From positions 1 to 64,000 of the forward strand of contig NZ_CP106737.1 of the NCBI RefSeq assembly GCF_025639885.1: DNA of 64,000 nt, given 5' to 3'. The stretch is from Roseovarius pelagicus (lineage in GTDB: Bacteria > Pseudomonadota > Alphaproteobacteria > Rhodobacterales > Rhodobacteraceae). The notes beneath the pieces are model-generated. The model had not been told where the DNA came from and ran no database searches. It was given only the letters and a program-made list of their open reading frames with translations. A program made the position numbers and the translations under genes. This document shows positions 9,092 to 19,294 of the stretch, one piece after another. Each line of letters starts with the position of its first letter. Position 1 is the first letter of the stretch.

Positions 9092-10276
9092 ATGCGCGAA
9101 GCCGTCATTGTCTCAACCGCACGCACCCCGATTGGCAGGGCTTTTCGCGGTGCACTCAACAACGTCAAATCCCCCACGATGATGGCGCATGCATTGCAAC
9201 ATGCCGTGCAACGCGCAGGGCTGGACGGACCCGAGATTACCGATCTGATCGTGGGAACCGCGCTTGGTGCCGGAACGGCGGGCGGAAACATTGCCCGCAA
9301 CGCGGGCCTTGCTGCCGGGTTGCCGGTCGAGGTGGCCGCGCAGACGGTGGACCGGCAATGTGCCTCGGGGCTGGTGGCGATTGCCACCGCCGCGCATGAG
9401 ATCATCGTGGACGGCTTCGACATTGTCGTCGCCGGCGGACAGGAGAACATCTCGGCCGTGCAGCACGGCTATTTCGACTGGACCGCGCGCGAGATTGATC
9501 CCGGCGTGACGGCTTGCGCCGCACATGCCTATATGCCGATGCTGCAAACCGCTGAGATCGTGGCGCATAAATATGGTGTGACGCGCGAACAGCAGGATGA
9601 ATATGCGCTGTCGTCGCAGCAGCGCACCGCAGCTGCGCAACTGTCCGGCCGGTTTGATGCCGAAATCGTGCCGATCACCGCGACCCAGGTCGTGAAGGAT
9701 CGCGATACAGGTGAGAGCAGCCACCGCGAGGTGACGCTGGCGAGCGATGAGGGGCATCGCCCCGAGACCACGATCGAGTCACTTGCCGCGCTGAACCCGG
9801 TGATTGAGGGCGGCACGGTGACTGCGGGAAACGCCAGCCAGCTGTCCGACGGAGCCTCGGCCTGTGTGCTGATGGAAGCTGGGGTTGCCGCCCGCCGTGG
9901 AATGGAGCCTCTGGGCATTTATCGCGGTATGATTGCCGTGGGCAACACCCCCGCGGAAATGGGCATCGGGCCGGTTTATGCCATTCCGAAGCTACTCGCC
10001 CAACACGGGCTTACGATCAACGATATCGGCCTTTGGGAGTTGAACGAGGCTTTTGCGGTCCAAGCGCTCTATTGCCGCGATCATCTGGGGATTGACCCCA
10101 AATTGTTCAATGTCAACGGCGGCGCCATCTCGATTGGCCACCCCTATGGGATGACCGGCGCGCGCGCGGTCGGACATGCGCTGATCGAAGGCCGCCGCCG
10201 CGGCGTGCGCCATGTCATCGTATCAATGTGCGTGGGTGGCGGCCAGGGCGTCGCGGCCCTTTTCGATATCTGCTGA
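9092..10276 (+). CDS. fadA: Acetyl-CoA acyltransferase (thiolase)
   Basis: A 394-residue thiolase that releases acetyl-CoA from 3-ketoacyl-CoA. The nucleophilic Cys lies near residue 90 in RQCASGL; NEAFAVQ, GGAISIGHPYGMTGAR (active-site His) and the C-terminal CVGGGQGVA (second Cys) are all present. It sits between the multifunctional protein and an enoyl-CoA hydratase, consistent with the degradative 3-ketoacyl-CoA thiolase role. An acetoacetyl-CoA thiolase (PhaA/AtoB) cannot be excluded by sequence, but the neighbours favour beta-oxidation. Confidence 0.93.
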   Translation: MREAVIVSTARTPIGRAFRGALNNVKSPTMMAHALQHAVQRAGLDGPEITDLIVGTALGAGTAGGNIARNAGLAAGLPVEVAAQTVDRQCASGLVAIATAAHEIIVDGFDIVVAGGQENISAVQHGYFDWTAREIDPGVTACAAHAYMPMLQTAEIVAHKYGVTREQQDEYALSSQQRTAAAQLSGRFDAEIVPITATQVVKDRDTGESSHREVTLASDEGHRPETTIESLAALNPVIEGGTVTAGNASQLSDGASACVLMEAGVAARRGMEPLGIYRGMIAVGNTPAEMGIGPVYAIPKLLAQHGLTINDIGLWELNEAFAVQALYCRDHLGIDPKLFNVNGGAISIGHPYGMTGARAVGHALIEGRRRGVRHVIVSMCVGGGQGVAALFDIC

Positions 10277-10316
10277 CCTCTCGCGCAACATCATCGAACC
10301 TGGAAAGGGAACCGCA

Positions 10317-11129
10317 ATGAACTTCAAAGAAATCATCTACGAGACAGAGGGTCACATGGCCATCATCACCCTCAACCGTCCCAAGCGCATGAATACGCTG
10401 ACCAAGATGCTGGAAGGTGAGCTTTACGAGGCGATGCGCGCCGCCGACCTCGACGAGAATGTGCGCGCCATCATCCTCACGGGACAAGGGCGCGCCTTCT
10501 GCGCCGGTATGGATATGGACGAGCTTGAAGTGCTGCCGCCTGACGACATAAGTGCGCGCGAATGGATGCGGCCTTATGACATGAACCGCCGCGCCGATTA
10601 CCAGACCCGCTATTCTTATTTTCCCGGTCTCACCAAGCCGGTGATCTCGGCCATTAACGGCGCGGCGGCCGGGCTGGGCCTGATCTTTGCGCTTTACAGT
10701 GATTTCCGCATCGCCTCGAGTAATGCCGCCTTCGCGACTGCTTTCGTGAAGCGTGGGCTGGTTGCGGAACACGGCATCGCCTTTATCTTGCCGCGCGTTG
10801 TCGGCCATGCCAATGCGATTGACATGTTGCTCACCTCGCGCAAGATCAAGGCAGACGAGGCGCGTGAGATAAACCTGGTACACCGACTGGTCGCACCCGA
10901 TGCGTTGATGGATGAAGCCCGCGCGCTGGCAAATTGTCTGTCGCAGGAGGTCTCGCCGCGCTCGGTTCGGGTGATGAAGCGCCAGATCTGGGAGGTGCCC
11001 TTCCAATCCCTTGGCGAGGCGATTACCCGGGCCAACGAGGAAATGTTTCTGAGCATCCAGAGCGAGGACTTCACCGAAGGTGTCGCGCATTTCCAGGAAA
11101 AGAGACCGCCGCAATTTACCGGCCGTTGA
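10317..11129 (+). CDS. Enoyl-CoA hydratase/isomerase family protein
   Basis: A 270-residue crotonase-fold enzyme. The start at 10317 (MNFKEIIYETEG) follows a GGAAAGGGA ribosome binding site; a longer frame upstream overlaps the thiolase and is less likely. The oxyanion-hole segments GRAFCAGMDMDEL and INGAAAGLGLIFALYSDFRIAS are present, and the position after them is occupied by AFVKRGLVAEHG. It lies 40 bases after the thiolase in the same operon. It may serve substrates (branched or unsaturated acyl-CoAs) that the multifunctional protein handles poorly; the specificity is not readable. Confidence 0.9.
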   Translation: MNFKEIIYETEGHMAIITLNRPKRMNTLTKMLEGELYEAMRAADLDENVRAIILTGQGRAFCAGMDMDELEVLPPDDISAREWMRPYDMNRRADYQTRYSYFPGLTKPVISAINGAAAGLGLIFALYSDFRIASSNAAFATAFVKRGLVAEHGIAFILPRVVGHANAIDMLLTSRKIKADEAREINLVHRLVAPDALMDEARALANCLSQEVSPRSVRVMKRQIWEVPFQSLGEAITRANEEMFLSIQSEDFTEGVAHFQEKRPPQFTGR

Positions 11130-11431
11130 GCCGGAGCCGCGCTGACATTGCTCACCACTGATTGCACGGAGACCCCCTTGACCGAGAAACGCGCATTCGA
11201 CAGGAACCGCCGATTTCTGCGGCGTCAGGGCGCTCTCGGGTTTGTCGGGCGGGTGGCTTTGTCAATCCGGGCTTCGGCGCGCGTGTGCTTGTTGCGGCGC
11301 CGAACCCTTTGGGGGTGCTGCGTGGCCCTGAGGGTATTCCTGTTTCCCGAAACCGGCAGGCGAGGCCAAAGAAGAAACTTGTCTGAGACAGGCCGGTTAA
11401 TAGTATTTGTTTGACGGAGGGAATGATCGGA
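11130..11431. other. Intergenic region within the beta-oxidation island
   Basis: About 300 bases between the hydratase and the acyl-CoA synthetase. Short frames exist on both strands but none has recognisable motifs, and no clear terminator or palindromic operator was seen. A GGAGGGA ribosome binding site at its right end serves the synthetase. Confidence 0.5.
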
Positions 11432-13144
11432 ATGTCTTACCGGGATTCGCAACAACTTGGACACCCCCCGTCCAAGGCAGAGGATGCGCCGATGGCCAGA
11501 GTTGAACACAGCCCCCTGGCGGGGCAAACCATGAATTCCCCTCTCCTGATCTCGTCATTGATCCAAAATGCGGATCGCTATTTCGGGGATGTCGAGATTG
11601 TCTCGCGCCGTGGAGATGGGACGATCCATCGCTACGGCTATCGCGATTGTCACACCCGCGCGCGCCGCCTTGCCGCGGCGCTGGCCAAGCTCGGCCTTGA
11701 AATAGGAGACAGGATCGCATCGCTGGGGTGGAACAATTTTCGCCACCTCGAAGCCTATTTTGCGGTTCCCGGCATGGGCATGGTGCTGAACACGATCAAC
11801 CCGAAACTGCACCGCGATCAGGTTGCCTATATCGCCGGACATGCCGAGGCGCGCTGTGTGTTGTTCGACCTTTCCTTTCTTGCACAGGCCGAGACAATTG
11901 CCGCGCAATGCCCGCAGGCGTTGCATTTCATCGCCATGTGCGCACCCGAGGAGATGCCGGCAACAACATCCATCGCCAATCTGATCTGCTATGAAGAGCT
12001 GATCGCCGGTGCCACTGATCGTTTCGAATGGCCCGTTTTCGATGAAACTGCCGCTTCGGCGCTGTGCTACACATCGGGAACGACGGGGCCTCCGAAGGGC
12101 GTGCTTTATTCGCACCGCGCGACAATGATTCATTCCTATGCCGAGGTGATGCCCGATGCGTTCAACATCTCGTCGCGCGATACGATCACACCTGTCGTTC
12201 CGATGTATCATGCCAATGCCTGGGGGCTGCCCTATGCGGCGGCGCTGGCTGGCGCCAAGCTGGTCCTTCCGGGGCCTTTGATGGATGGTAAATCGCTCTA
12301 TGATCTCATCGAGGGCGAGGGCGTCACCTTTTCCGCCGGTGTGCCGACCGTTTGGAGCGGGCTTTTGGATCATGTGGCGGCCAACGGGCTGAGTTTCACC
12401 CATTTCAAGCGAATGAACATTGGCGGCTCGGCTTGCCCGACCGCGATGATGAAGACGTTCCGCGAACAATACGGGGTCGATGTCATCCATGCTTGGGGCA
12501 TGACCGAGATGTCACCGATGGGCACCATCTGTTCGTTGCAGGCGCGCCATGCCAACCTGCCCGAGGACGAACGCCAGATGCTGCGCGAAACCCAGGGGCA
12601 TCCGGTCTTTGGCGTCGATATGCGGCTTCTGGACGATCAGGGCGTCGAACTGCCCTGGGATGGCAAAACCACCGGCAACCTTTATGTCAAAGGGGCATGG
12701 GTAATTGATTCCTACTACAAGGACGTTCCTGGAAGCGCATTGCGCGAGGGCTGGCTGCCAACCGGAGATGTCGTGACTATCAACCCGCAGGGCTATATCA
12801 AGATCACCGATCGCAGCAAGGACATCATCAAATCAGGGGGGGAGTGGATCAGCTCGATCGAGGTGGAAAATGTTTCGCAGCTTCACCCCGATGTGCAGCA
12901 GGCCGCTTGCATCGGCATCGCCGATCAGAAGTGGGGCGAGCGTCCCTTGTTGGTTGTGATCCGGCGCGCGGGTTCAAATCTCGAAAAAGCGGCGCTGTTC
13001 GATTTTCTCGAGGGAAAGATCGCCAAATGGTGGATGCCCGACGATATCGTCTTTGTTGACAGCATCGAAATCGGCCCCACCGGCAAAGTCCTGAAGAACC
13101 GGCTTCGAGAGCGTTTTTCCGGACAGGACGGCCCGACCAGCTGA
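11432..13144 (+). CDS. Acyl-CoA synthetase (AMP-forming)
   Basis: A ligase of about 570 residues that activates a fatty acid to its CoA thioester via an acyl-adenylate. The P-loop-like motif YTSGTTGPPKGVLYSH lies near residues 211-226, the adenylate-binding motif IHAWGMTEMSP and the conserved LPTGDV, DRSKDIIKSGGEWIS and C-terminal GPTGKVLKN (catalytic Lys) follow. The length fits medium/long-chain synthetases. ATG codons at 11423 and 11432 are both possible; the second has better spacing from GGAGGG. It supplies substrate to the adjacent dehydrogenase, hydratase and thiolase genes. Confidence 0.9.
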   Translation: MSYRDSQQLGHPPSKAEDAPMARVEHSPLAGQTMNSPLLISSLIQNADRYFGDVEIVSRRGDGTIHRYGYRDCHTRARRLAAALAKLGLEIGDRIASLGWNNFRHLEAYFAVPGMGMVLNTINPKLHRDQVAYIAGHAEARCVLFDLSFLAQAETIAAQCPQALHFIAMCAPEEMPATTSIANLICYEELIAGATDRFEWPVFDETAASALCYTSGTTGPPKGVLYSHRATMIHSYAEVMPDAFNISSRDTITPVVPMYHANAWGLPYAAALAGAKLVLPGPLMDGKSLYDLIEGEGVTFSAGVPTVWSGLLDHVAANGLSFTHFKRMNIGGSACPTAMMKTFREQYGVDVIHAWGMTEMSPMGTICSLQARHANLPEDERQMLRETQGHPVFGVDMRLLDDQGVELPWDGKTTGNLYVKGAWVIDSYYKDVPGSALREGWLPTGDVVTINPQGYIKITDRSKDIIKSGGEWISSIEVENVSQLHPDVQQAACIGIADQKWGERPLLVVIRRAGSNLEKAALFDFLEGKIAKWWMPDDIVFVDSIEIGPTGKVLKNRLRERFSGQDGPTS

Positions 13145-13252
13145 CATCGCACGCAGCGACCAGAATATCGCAGCTGACCGTAGCCTTCCAAGCCGCAGGC
13201 ACTGGGCGAAGACCGTCGATGTAAAACGCATTTTCAAGGAGAGACGAACAGA

Positions 13253-14023
13253 ATGAAACATGTCGAGATCAACCGCCCCCGAGTTGACCTTCTCCATGTG
13301 CGTCTGAAGGGTACAGGACAGTATAATCTGATGTCCTATGCGATGCTGCACGAACTTTGGCAGACCGCCAACACGGTACAGGCCGATCCTACAATTCGTG
13401 TTGTCGTGGTTTCGGGGGCAACCGGGCATTTCTCTGCCGGGATGAACCTCAAGCAGGCTGAGGTCAGGGGCTATCAAGATCTCGACACTGAACAAAGGCT
13501 GGCCGTTCACAGCATCGGGGCACGGGCCTGTGCCGCCTGGGAGGCGCTAGATGCCATCACTATCGCGGCCATCGAAGGCTATTGCCTGGGAGGTGGGCTG
13601 GCCTTCTGCGTCGCATCCGATTTCCGCGTGGCATCAACCAAGGCGGTGCTTGGTGCGCCCGAGCTGTTGAACGGTATGAACATGAGCTGGCAGAGCCTGC
13701 CGCGCCTGGTCTCCCTGATCGGCCCGGCGCTGACCCGCAAACTGGTCATGCTTGCCGAAAACATCACCGCCGCCCAGGCCGAAAGCTGGGGCCTGATCGA
13801 CGAAATCGCCCCCGAGAACGAGGCCGAAGACGTTGCCTCTGCGCTGGCGTACCGGCTGCTTGAAATCGCCCCTGCCCCGCTTCGCATGACCAAGCATGCC
13901 ATCGCACAGGCGGCCAACACATTGAACCACGCGGTCAGCTATATGGACCTGGAACAATATGTTACATGCCAGTCAACCGAAACGCATGGCGCGGCCCTCG
14001 ACGCGTTCTTCAAGAAGCCCTGA
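13253..14023 (+). CDS. Enoyl-CoA hydratase/isomerase family protein
   Basis: A second stand-alone crotonase-fold protein of 256 residues. It has the oxyanion segments GHFSAGMNLKQAE and IEGYCLGGGLAFCVASDFRVAS and an acidic LGAPELLNGMNMSWQS stretch at the usual active-site helix. It follows the acyl-CoA synthetase on the same strand after about 108 bases, with AAGGAGAGA ahead of the start. It is distinct in sequence from the hydratase at 10317, so the two probably act on different intermediates. The exact reaction is unknown. Confidence 0.9.
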   Translation: MKHVEINRPRVDLLHVRLKGTGQYNLMSYAMLHELWQTANTVQADPTIRVVVVSGATGHFSAGMNLKQAEVRGYQDLDTEQRLAVHSIGARACAAWEALDAITIAAIEGYCLGGGLAFCVASDFRVASTKAVLGAPELLNGMNMSWQSLPRLVSLIGPALTRKLVMLAENITAAQAESWGLIDEIAPENEAEDVASALAYRLLEIAPAPLRMTKHAIAQAANTLNHAVSYMDLEQYVTCQSTETHGAALDAFFKKP

Positions 14024-14125
14024 AGCAGAGCGAACGCTGGCGAGCAGAGTGCGCCCTTGTGCCAACGGGCTATGGTTTCACATGGTTGAAAGGCCAGAGG
14101 CCACTCATCACGCCCGAACCGGTCT

Positions 14126-14794
14126 TTAACTCTGTTGTCCGGGGCGTGACGCCGAGGCAGTGGCCGGCGGGGATGTGACGATCTTCATCAGGTCGTCCAC
14201 CATGTAATCCGCCAGCTCATCGGGTGGCAATTTGCTGTCGGGCCGATACCAATGAAACATGAATCCAATGGCCCCGCCGATCAGCAGGCCGGTCAATTTG
14301 GTGTCCTCGAAATGGAACTCACCCGCGCGGCGCCCGTCCTCGAGCACATCGAGCAAATCGGCATGCAGCAGCAGGCCGTTTTCACGTACAATTTTCGCGG
14401 CGTCCCCCGCCAGCAGGCTTGGCTCCTTGTAATAGAGTGCGCCGCCAGCGAAGGTTTGCAGATAGCGCAGGATCAGCTCGTTCAATCCGAGTGACAATCT
14501 TTCCGAAGGGCTGAGACCTGTCGTGCCATTCGCCTTAAAAGCCTCGCAGGTCAATTTTGACGATTCAACACACAGCGTTTCAAAAATGTCGAGCTTGTCT
14601 TTGAAATAGTAGTAGATGAACGGTTTTTTCACCCCCAGCTTCAGCGCGATCTCATCAAGATTGGTGTTGGCATAGCCCTGCCGAAAGAACATTTCGCCGG
14701 CAACGTCGAGAATCCGGTTGCGCTTTGCCTCATGATTTTCCGCCTTGCGCGCCTTGCGCCGATCCGCGATTGAACCCTTGGTGTTGTCAATCAT
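14126..14794 (-). CDS. TetR-family regulator of the acyl-CoA genes (probable)
   Basis: A 222-residue repressor-type protein. The N-terminal helix-turn-helix spans about residues 24-70 (ILDVAGEMFFRQGYANTNLDEIALKLGVKKPFIYYYF, broken here only for description) and the C-terminal ligand domain resembles TetR regulators of fatty-acid or steroid breakdown (FadR/KstR2-like). It lies between the plus-strand hydratase and the minus-strand acyl-CoA dehydrogenases, a central place in the beta-oxidation island. The recurrent CTACT-N5-GTAG sites at 6895, 17383, 23923 and 23950 are candidate targets. An acyl-CoA effector is likely from family knowledge; none of this is shown by the sequence itself. Confidence 0.88.
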   Translation of the reverse strand: MIDNTKGSIADRRKARKAENHEAKRNRILDVAGEMFFRQGYANTNLDEIALKLGVKKPFIYYYFKDKLDIFETLCVESSKLTCEAFKANGTTGLSPSERLSLGLNELILRYLQTFAGGALYYKEPSLLAGDAAKIVRENGLLLHADLLDVLEDGRRAGEFHFEDTKLTGLLIGGAIGFMFHWYRPDSKLPPDELADYMVDDLMKIVTSPPATASASRPGQQS

Positions 14795-14932
14795 TCACTT
14801 TTTATCTCCATATACCTTGAACGCCCGTACCACGCATCAATTCCCACTTCATTAAACGAGGAATTCGGCCATTGCACAAGAAACCGGAGCAGTTCCGGGG
14901 CAGATGCCGCTTTTGCACCACGTGCTGGATGA

Positions 14933-16075
14933 TCAGTCTGGATGGCGAAATTCGGGCTGTCGTGCGAGGCGTGCGACATGATGATCTATGTCACCCTCCA
15001 GCGCACCGAAAACCGAAAGTCGCTTGAAGTAGTGGGCAACTTGCATTTCATTGCTCATTCCGATGCCGCCATGCATCTGGATTACCTCCTGACCAACACG
15101 CGTGGCCGCCTGGCCGACCCGGATCATGGCAGCCGAAATCGTGTGGCGGCGTTTGCTGGTCTCGTCTGATCTTGCAACGCTCGCGGCCAGCATGGCCAGC
15201 GACCGGGCCTGTTCGACCTCGATGAACAGTTCGGCCATGCGATGTTGCAATGCCTGGTATGCCCCGATTGGCTGATCAAACTGTCGGCGCATCTTGAGAT
15301 ATTCCAGTGTCGTGTCGTTGACAGCCTGCATGATCCCGACCGCTTCGGCACAAAGCAAGGCGCAGGTGTAATCCGAAACCGCGTCGATGATCGGCCAGGC
15401 CTCGCCCGCAGCGCCGAGACGTGCTGAATCGGGCAGGCGCACGTTGGCAAACTCTATATCGGCGGCCCGCATTCCATCAATCGTGCGATAATCGGTGCGG
15501 CAAAGCCCCCGGATGTCCGAGGGCACCACAAACAATGTGATCCCATCCGGGTCACGCGTGTTGCCTGCGGTTCGCGCCGAAACGATTAGGTGGTCGGCCT
15601 GGGCACCATGAACGACAACCGTCTTGCGCCCGTTCAGGACATGAGCGCCGCCTTCGATTCGGGTGGTCATCTCGACGTCGAACCGGTCGAACCGTGATTG
15701 CCTTTCGCCGAGCGCGCAGGCAAGGCGCACCACGCCGGACGCCGCCTGACCCAGCAGGCCGGCAAAGCGGTCTTGATCATGTTTGAGAAATTCGATGCCA
15801 CTAACGGTTGCTAGGTAAGGCTCGACAAGCAGGGCTTTCCCAAGGGCTTCCATCACGCCGAACATGTCTGCACCGCTCGCGCCAAACCCGTTCAGCACTT
15901 CGGGCACCGGTAGCGCCAGCAACCCCAGATCGCTCAGGCCGGTCCAGGCCCGTGCGCATGTGCCATTCTTCGAAGCGATGGTGTCGCGGCGCTGCTCGAA
16001 CCCGTACTCCTTTTCAAGCCAGCGGCAGAGCGTGTCGGAAAGCTGCGCTTGTTCCTCGGTCAGCGTGAAATCCAT
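14933..16075 (-). CDS. Acyl-CoA dehydrogenase
   Basis: A 380-residue flavoprotein of the acyl-CoA dehydrogenase fold. The N-terminal helical domain (DFTLTEEQAQLSDTLCRWLEKEYGF), the middle FAD/substrate domain and the C-terminal segment QMHGGIGMSNEMQVAHYFKR are visible. It starts 6 bases after the stop of the next dehydrogenase gene, so the two are co-transcribed. Pairs like this often form heteromeric dehydrogenases for steroid side chains or branched acyl chains. The usual catalytic Glu/Arg context is hard to place in this copy, which would fit the non-catalytic partner of a heteromer; that last point is inference. Confidence 0.9.
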   Translation of the reverse strand: MDFTLTEEQAQLSDTLCRWLEKEYGFEQRRDTIASKNGTCARAWTGLSDLGLLALPVPEVLNGFGASGADMFGVMEALGKALLVEPYLATVSGIEFLKHDQDRFAGLLGQAASGVVRLACALGERQSRFDRFDVEMTTRIEGGAHVLNGRKTVVVHGAQADHLIVSARTAGNTRDPDGITLFVVPSDIRGLCRTDYRTIDGMRAADIEFANVRLPDSARLGAAGEAWPIIDAVSDYTCALLCAEAVGIMQAVNDTTLEYLKMRRQFDQPIGAYQALQHRMAELFIEVEQARSLAMLAASVARSDETSKRRHTISAAMIRVGQAATRVGQEVIQMHGGIGMSNEMQVAHYFKRLSVFGALEGDIDHHVARLARQPEFRHPD

Positions 16076-16081
16076 GTTCTT

Positions 16082-17290
16082 TCAAAGTCCCAATATCATC
16101 CGGCTGATGATGTTCTTCTGAATCTCGTTTGATCCGCCGTAGATCGAAGCTTTGCGGAAATTGAGATAATGCGCCGTAAGCGGAGCTGCCGCATCGTGGC
16201 CAGTCACTGCTGTCTCGCGCCGGCCCTCAAGGAAATCGACATCGAACGGCAGGCTATATGGCCCCACTGTCTCGACCATCAGTTCGGTCAGGCGCTGCTG
16301 CACCTCGGTTCCAACGATCTTGAGCATTGAGACCTCGGGGCCAGGTTCGGAATTGCCGTGATCGGACGAGACAACCCGCAGGTTGGTGATTTCGAGCGCC
16401 ATCATCTCGGCTTCGAGCAGGGCGACCTTACGCGCGAAAAGCGGATCGTCCAGCAGCGATCCGTTTTGGCTGGGCGTGGTCATCGCCAGGTGTTTCAGGA
16501 AACGAAGCTCGCGCTTGGACCGGCCGACTTCGGCCACGTTGTTGCGTTCGTGACTGAGCAGGTATTTGGCATAGGTCCAGCCAAGGTTTTCCTCGCCCAC
16601 CAGATTATCCACGGGCACCCTGACGTTGTCGAAAAAAACCTCGTTGATCTCGTGATCCTCGTCCAGCGTGATGATCGGTCGCAAGCTGACCCCTTGCGAT
16701 TTCATGTTGATCAGCAGAAACGAGATGCCCTCTTGCTTGCGCATGGAGGTGGTGGTGCGCACCAGGCAGAAGATCATGTTGGCGTGCTGTGCCAAGGTCG
16801 TCCAGGTTTTCTGGCCGTTGACAAGGTAGTAGGCGCCGCTTTCGTCCTCGATCCACTCGGCAGAGGTTTTCAGCGATGCAAGATCCGACCCCGATCCCGG
16901 CTCGGAGTAGCCCTGGCACCACCAGTCCTCGCAATTCAGGATGCGCGGCAGATAGTGATCTTTCTGCGCCTTTGTGCCAAACTCCATCAATACCGGGCCG
17001 AGCATGTTGATGCCGAAGCTGATGACGTTGGGCGCGCCTGCGCGGGTGGTTTCTTCTTCCCAGATATGGCGCTGCACAGGCGTCCACGCGGCCCCGCCAT
17101 ATTCACGGGGCCAGTTGGGCGCCACCCATCCCTGGGCGTACAGGATCAGGTGCCATTTGCGGTAATCCTCGCGCGTGAGGCGTTTGTGATTCAAGACCTT
17201 GGCCCGAAGATCAGCCGGAAGATTGGCTTCGATGAAAGATCGCACCTGCTTGCGAAATTGCTGCTCTTTCGCGTCATATTCGAGGTTCAT
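16082..17290 (-). CDS. Acyl-CoA dehydrogenase
   Basis: A dehydrogenase of about 402 residues; the start at 17290 (MNLEYDAKEQQ) follows GAGGAGAAA, and an upstream ATG gives nine extra residues. Family segments include APNWPREYGGAAWTP, WCQGYSEPGSGSDLASLKT (substrate/FAD binding), WTTLAQHANMIFCLVRT and the C-terminal KASIYGGSNEIQKNIISRMILGL, which contains the FAD-contacting GGSNEIQ motif. It is the promoter-proximal gene of a two-gene acyl-CoA dehydrogenase operon. The 14-bp putative TetR site at 17383 lies about 93 bases upstream. Confidence 0.92.
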   Translation of the reverse strand: MNLEYDAKEQQFRKQVRSFIEANLPADLRAKVLNHKRLTREDYRKWHLILYAQGWVAPNWPREYGGAAWTPVQRHIWEEETTRAGAPNVISFGINMLGPVLMEFGTKAQKDHYLPRILNCEDWWCQGYSEPGSGSDLASLKTSAEWIEDESGAYYLVNGQKTWTTLAQHANMIFCLVRTTTSMRKQEGISFLLINMKSQGVSLRPIITLDEDHEINEVFFDNVRVPVDNLVGEENLGWTYAKYLLSHERNNVAEVGRSKRELRFLKHLAMTTPSQNGSLLDDPLFARKVALLEAEMMALEITNLRVVSSDHGNSEPGPEVSMLKIVGTEVQQRLTELMVETVGPYSLPFDVDFLEGRRETAVTGHDAAAPLTAHYLNFRKASIYGGSNEIQKNIISRMILGL

Positions 17291-17661
17291 CTTGTTTCTC
17301 CTCAAACAGGATCTCACACGAGAGCGGATCTTCGTCCGGTCAGCAATGCCTTGGTTGATGTAAAGAATATTCTCATAAAAACCTACTTACAAGTAGTTAT
17401 GATGAATACTAAAAATTTTAATCCAATCAGAGACTTCCGGCTTGCCAAGTGTTTGGTTACAGTCGTCAAGACTGCCAGCGGCGCAGCCCGGACCTGCGCG
17501 GCCTCAAGGGCATTCCGACCGAATTCGATCAGGATGGTTGCCAAGCAGTCGGACGGAAATGTAAAAGTTCTTGGCGCGGTTGAGGGGAGGGATCAAACTA
17601 GCCCGCGTCATATTCGCGGCCAGGGCGAACGCCAGTCGAGGACACCCTGATGAGCAATGCC
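17291..17661. other. Intergenic region upstream of the acyl-CoA dehydrogenases
   Basis: Contains the promoter region of the dehydrogenase operon, an A/T-rich stretch at about 17360-17425 and the 14-bp inverted repeat at 17383-17396. The right half is GC-rich and no gene or terminator was recognised in it. Confidence 0.6.
17383..17396. promoter_or_regulatory. Putative TetR operator, CTACT-N5-GTAG (site 2)
   Basis: CTACTTACAAGTAG is a perfect palindrome apart from its two central bases and lies in the A/T-rich promoter region of the acyl-CoA dehydrogenase pair. It is the best-formed of the four related sites. Confidence 0.6.
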
Positions 17662-19284
17662 TTAGGACGCCTCGCGCTCACGCAGTTCCTTTTCGCGTTC
17701 GCGCGCAGATGTAAGCCAGCCAGGATGCATCTGCGGCACTGATTCAAGAAGGCGTTTTGTATATGTTTCTTGAGGATCGCTGAAGATAGACTTTCGGTCG
17801 TTTTGCTCGACGATGCGACCTTCCTTCAGCACAATAACCTTGTGTGCAATCGCTTCGACGGTGGCAAGATCGTGAGTGATGAACATGAACGTCAATCCGA
17901 GACTTTGCTGAAGCCTCACCAGGAGTTTCAGAATACCCTCGGCGACAAGCTGATCAAGCGCGCTTGTCACCTCATCGCAGATGATGAATTCCGCTTCGGC
18001 GGCAAGTGCCCGGGCAATGCCAACCCGCTGTTTCTGCCCGCCGGAAAGTTCACCAGGCCTGCGGTCAAGAAAATCGACGTCAAGATCAACCAGTTCCATC
18101 AGCTCGGCCAACCGCGCACGCAGAGCCTTGCCGCGTCTTCCGGTAAACTTCGTCACCGGGCGCGAAAGGGTTTCGCGGATGGTGTGACGCGGATTGAGCG
18201 ATGTATCGGCTGATTGATAAATCATCTGGATGTTGCGAAGCATCTTGGCATCGCGCTTTTTCAACTGCGGCTCAAGCAACCCGTCGTGCCAGAAAACCTC
18301 GCCTGATTTCTGCGGCAATAGCCCTGCCAGCACGCGGGCCAACGTCGATTTCCCCGAGCCGCTCTCTCCTACGATGGCCGTTGTGCGGCCGCGCGCGATC
18401 GTGAAGTTCAGATCATTTAGTATCGGAGTTCCGCCATATCCTGCAGTGATACCCTGCCCCCGAAGCAGCGTGGTCTCGGCATCTGTGTCGGTCTCGGGGC
18501 GGCGAAAAGAGCGGACGGCCCAGAGCGAACGCGTATAATCCTGTTGCGGATCGTCCAACATCTTGCTTGTGTTGGCTGTCTCGACCTCAACGCCGTCTTT
18601 CATCACGCAGATGCGATCGGCCATCTGGCTGACAACTGCCAGATCGTGGCTGATGTAAATTGCGGCGGTGTCGTATTGATCAACGATATCGCGGATCGCG
18701 CCGAGCACCTCGATCTGCGTTGTCACGTCCAGCGCCGTCGTTGGCTCGTCGAAGATAATCAGCTCAGGTCGGCAAGCCATCGCCATCGCTGTCATTGCGC
18801 GTTGGAGTTGGCCGCCCGATACCTGATGCGGATAGCGAAATCCGATCTCATCGGGATTTGGCAGCTGCATCTGGCGATACAGCGTTATGGCATCTGCCTC
18901 GGAGTCTCTTCGGGTGGCGGTGCCGTGCAGATATGGACCTTCCGTGTATTGGTCGATCAACCGCATGGAAGGGTTGAAGCTGGCGGCGGCCGACTGCGCG
19001 ACGTAAGCAATTTTCTTTCCATGTAATTTTCGCAATTGTTCCTGCGACAGTCCGAGAAGCTCTGTGCCGCCGAAATTCACGCGGCCCCCGGCAAAACGCA
19101 CTCCGTCTCGGGCGAATCCCATCGCGGCCAACCCGGCCGAGCTTTTGCCGGCGCCGCTTTCACCGACAAGGCCCAAAACCTCGCCGCGATCAAGGTCGAG
19201 TGAGATCCTGTTCAGGATCGCAACAGGTTCACGGCGGTTGCCGGCCTCAAGGCGCAGGTCGCGGATTGTCAGAAGATTTCCCAT
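17662..19284 (-). CDS. Peptide-type ABC transporter, fused DppD-DppF ATPase
   Basis: A 540-residue protein with two ABC domains in tandem, powering import through the two permeases upstream. Domain 1 has Walker [10 protein letters not shown], signature VSGGQLQRA and Walker [13 protein letters not shown]; domain 2 has Walker [10 protein letters not shown], signature LSGGQKQRV and Walker [13 protein letters not shown]. In E. coli these are separate DppD and DppF subunits, so this is the fused form. It begins 10 bases after the stop of the DppC-like permease and is the last gene of the operon that starts at the oxygenase (23812). The transported solute is unknown. Confidence 0.93.
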   Translation of the reverse strand: MGNLLTIRDLRLEAGNRREPVAILNRISLDLDRGEVLGLVGESGAGKSSAGLAAMGFARDGVRFAGGRVNFGGTELLGLSQEQLRKLHGKKIAYVAQSAAASFNPSMRLIDQYTEGPYLHGTATRRDSEADAITLYRQMQLPNPDEIGFRYPHQVSGGQLQRAMTAMAMACRPELIIFDEPTTALDVTTQIEVLGAIRDIVDQYDTAAIYISHDLAVVSQMADRICVMKDGVEVETANTSKMLDDPQQDYTRSLWAVRSFRRPETDTDAETTLLRGQGITAGYGGTPILNDLNFTIARGRTTAIVGESGSGKSTLARVLAGLLPQKSGEVFWHDGLLEPQLKKRDAKMLRNIQMIYQSADTSLNPRHTIRETLSRPVTKFTGRRGKALRARLAELMELVDLDVDFLDRRPGELSGGQKQRVGIARALAAEAEFIICDEVTSALDQLVAEGILKLLVRLQQSLGLTFMFITHDLATVEAIAHKVIVLKEGRIVEQNDRKSIFSDPQETYTKRLLESVPQMHPGWLTSAREREKELREREAS

Positions 19285-19294
19285 GATGTCCTTC

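Noticed and set aside
16358..17650. 430-residue plus-strand frame
   Set aside because: Antisense to the acyl-CoA dehydrogenase at 16082-17290.
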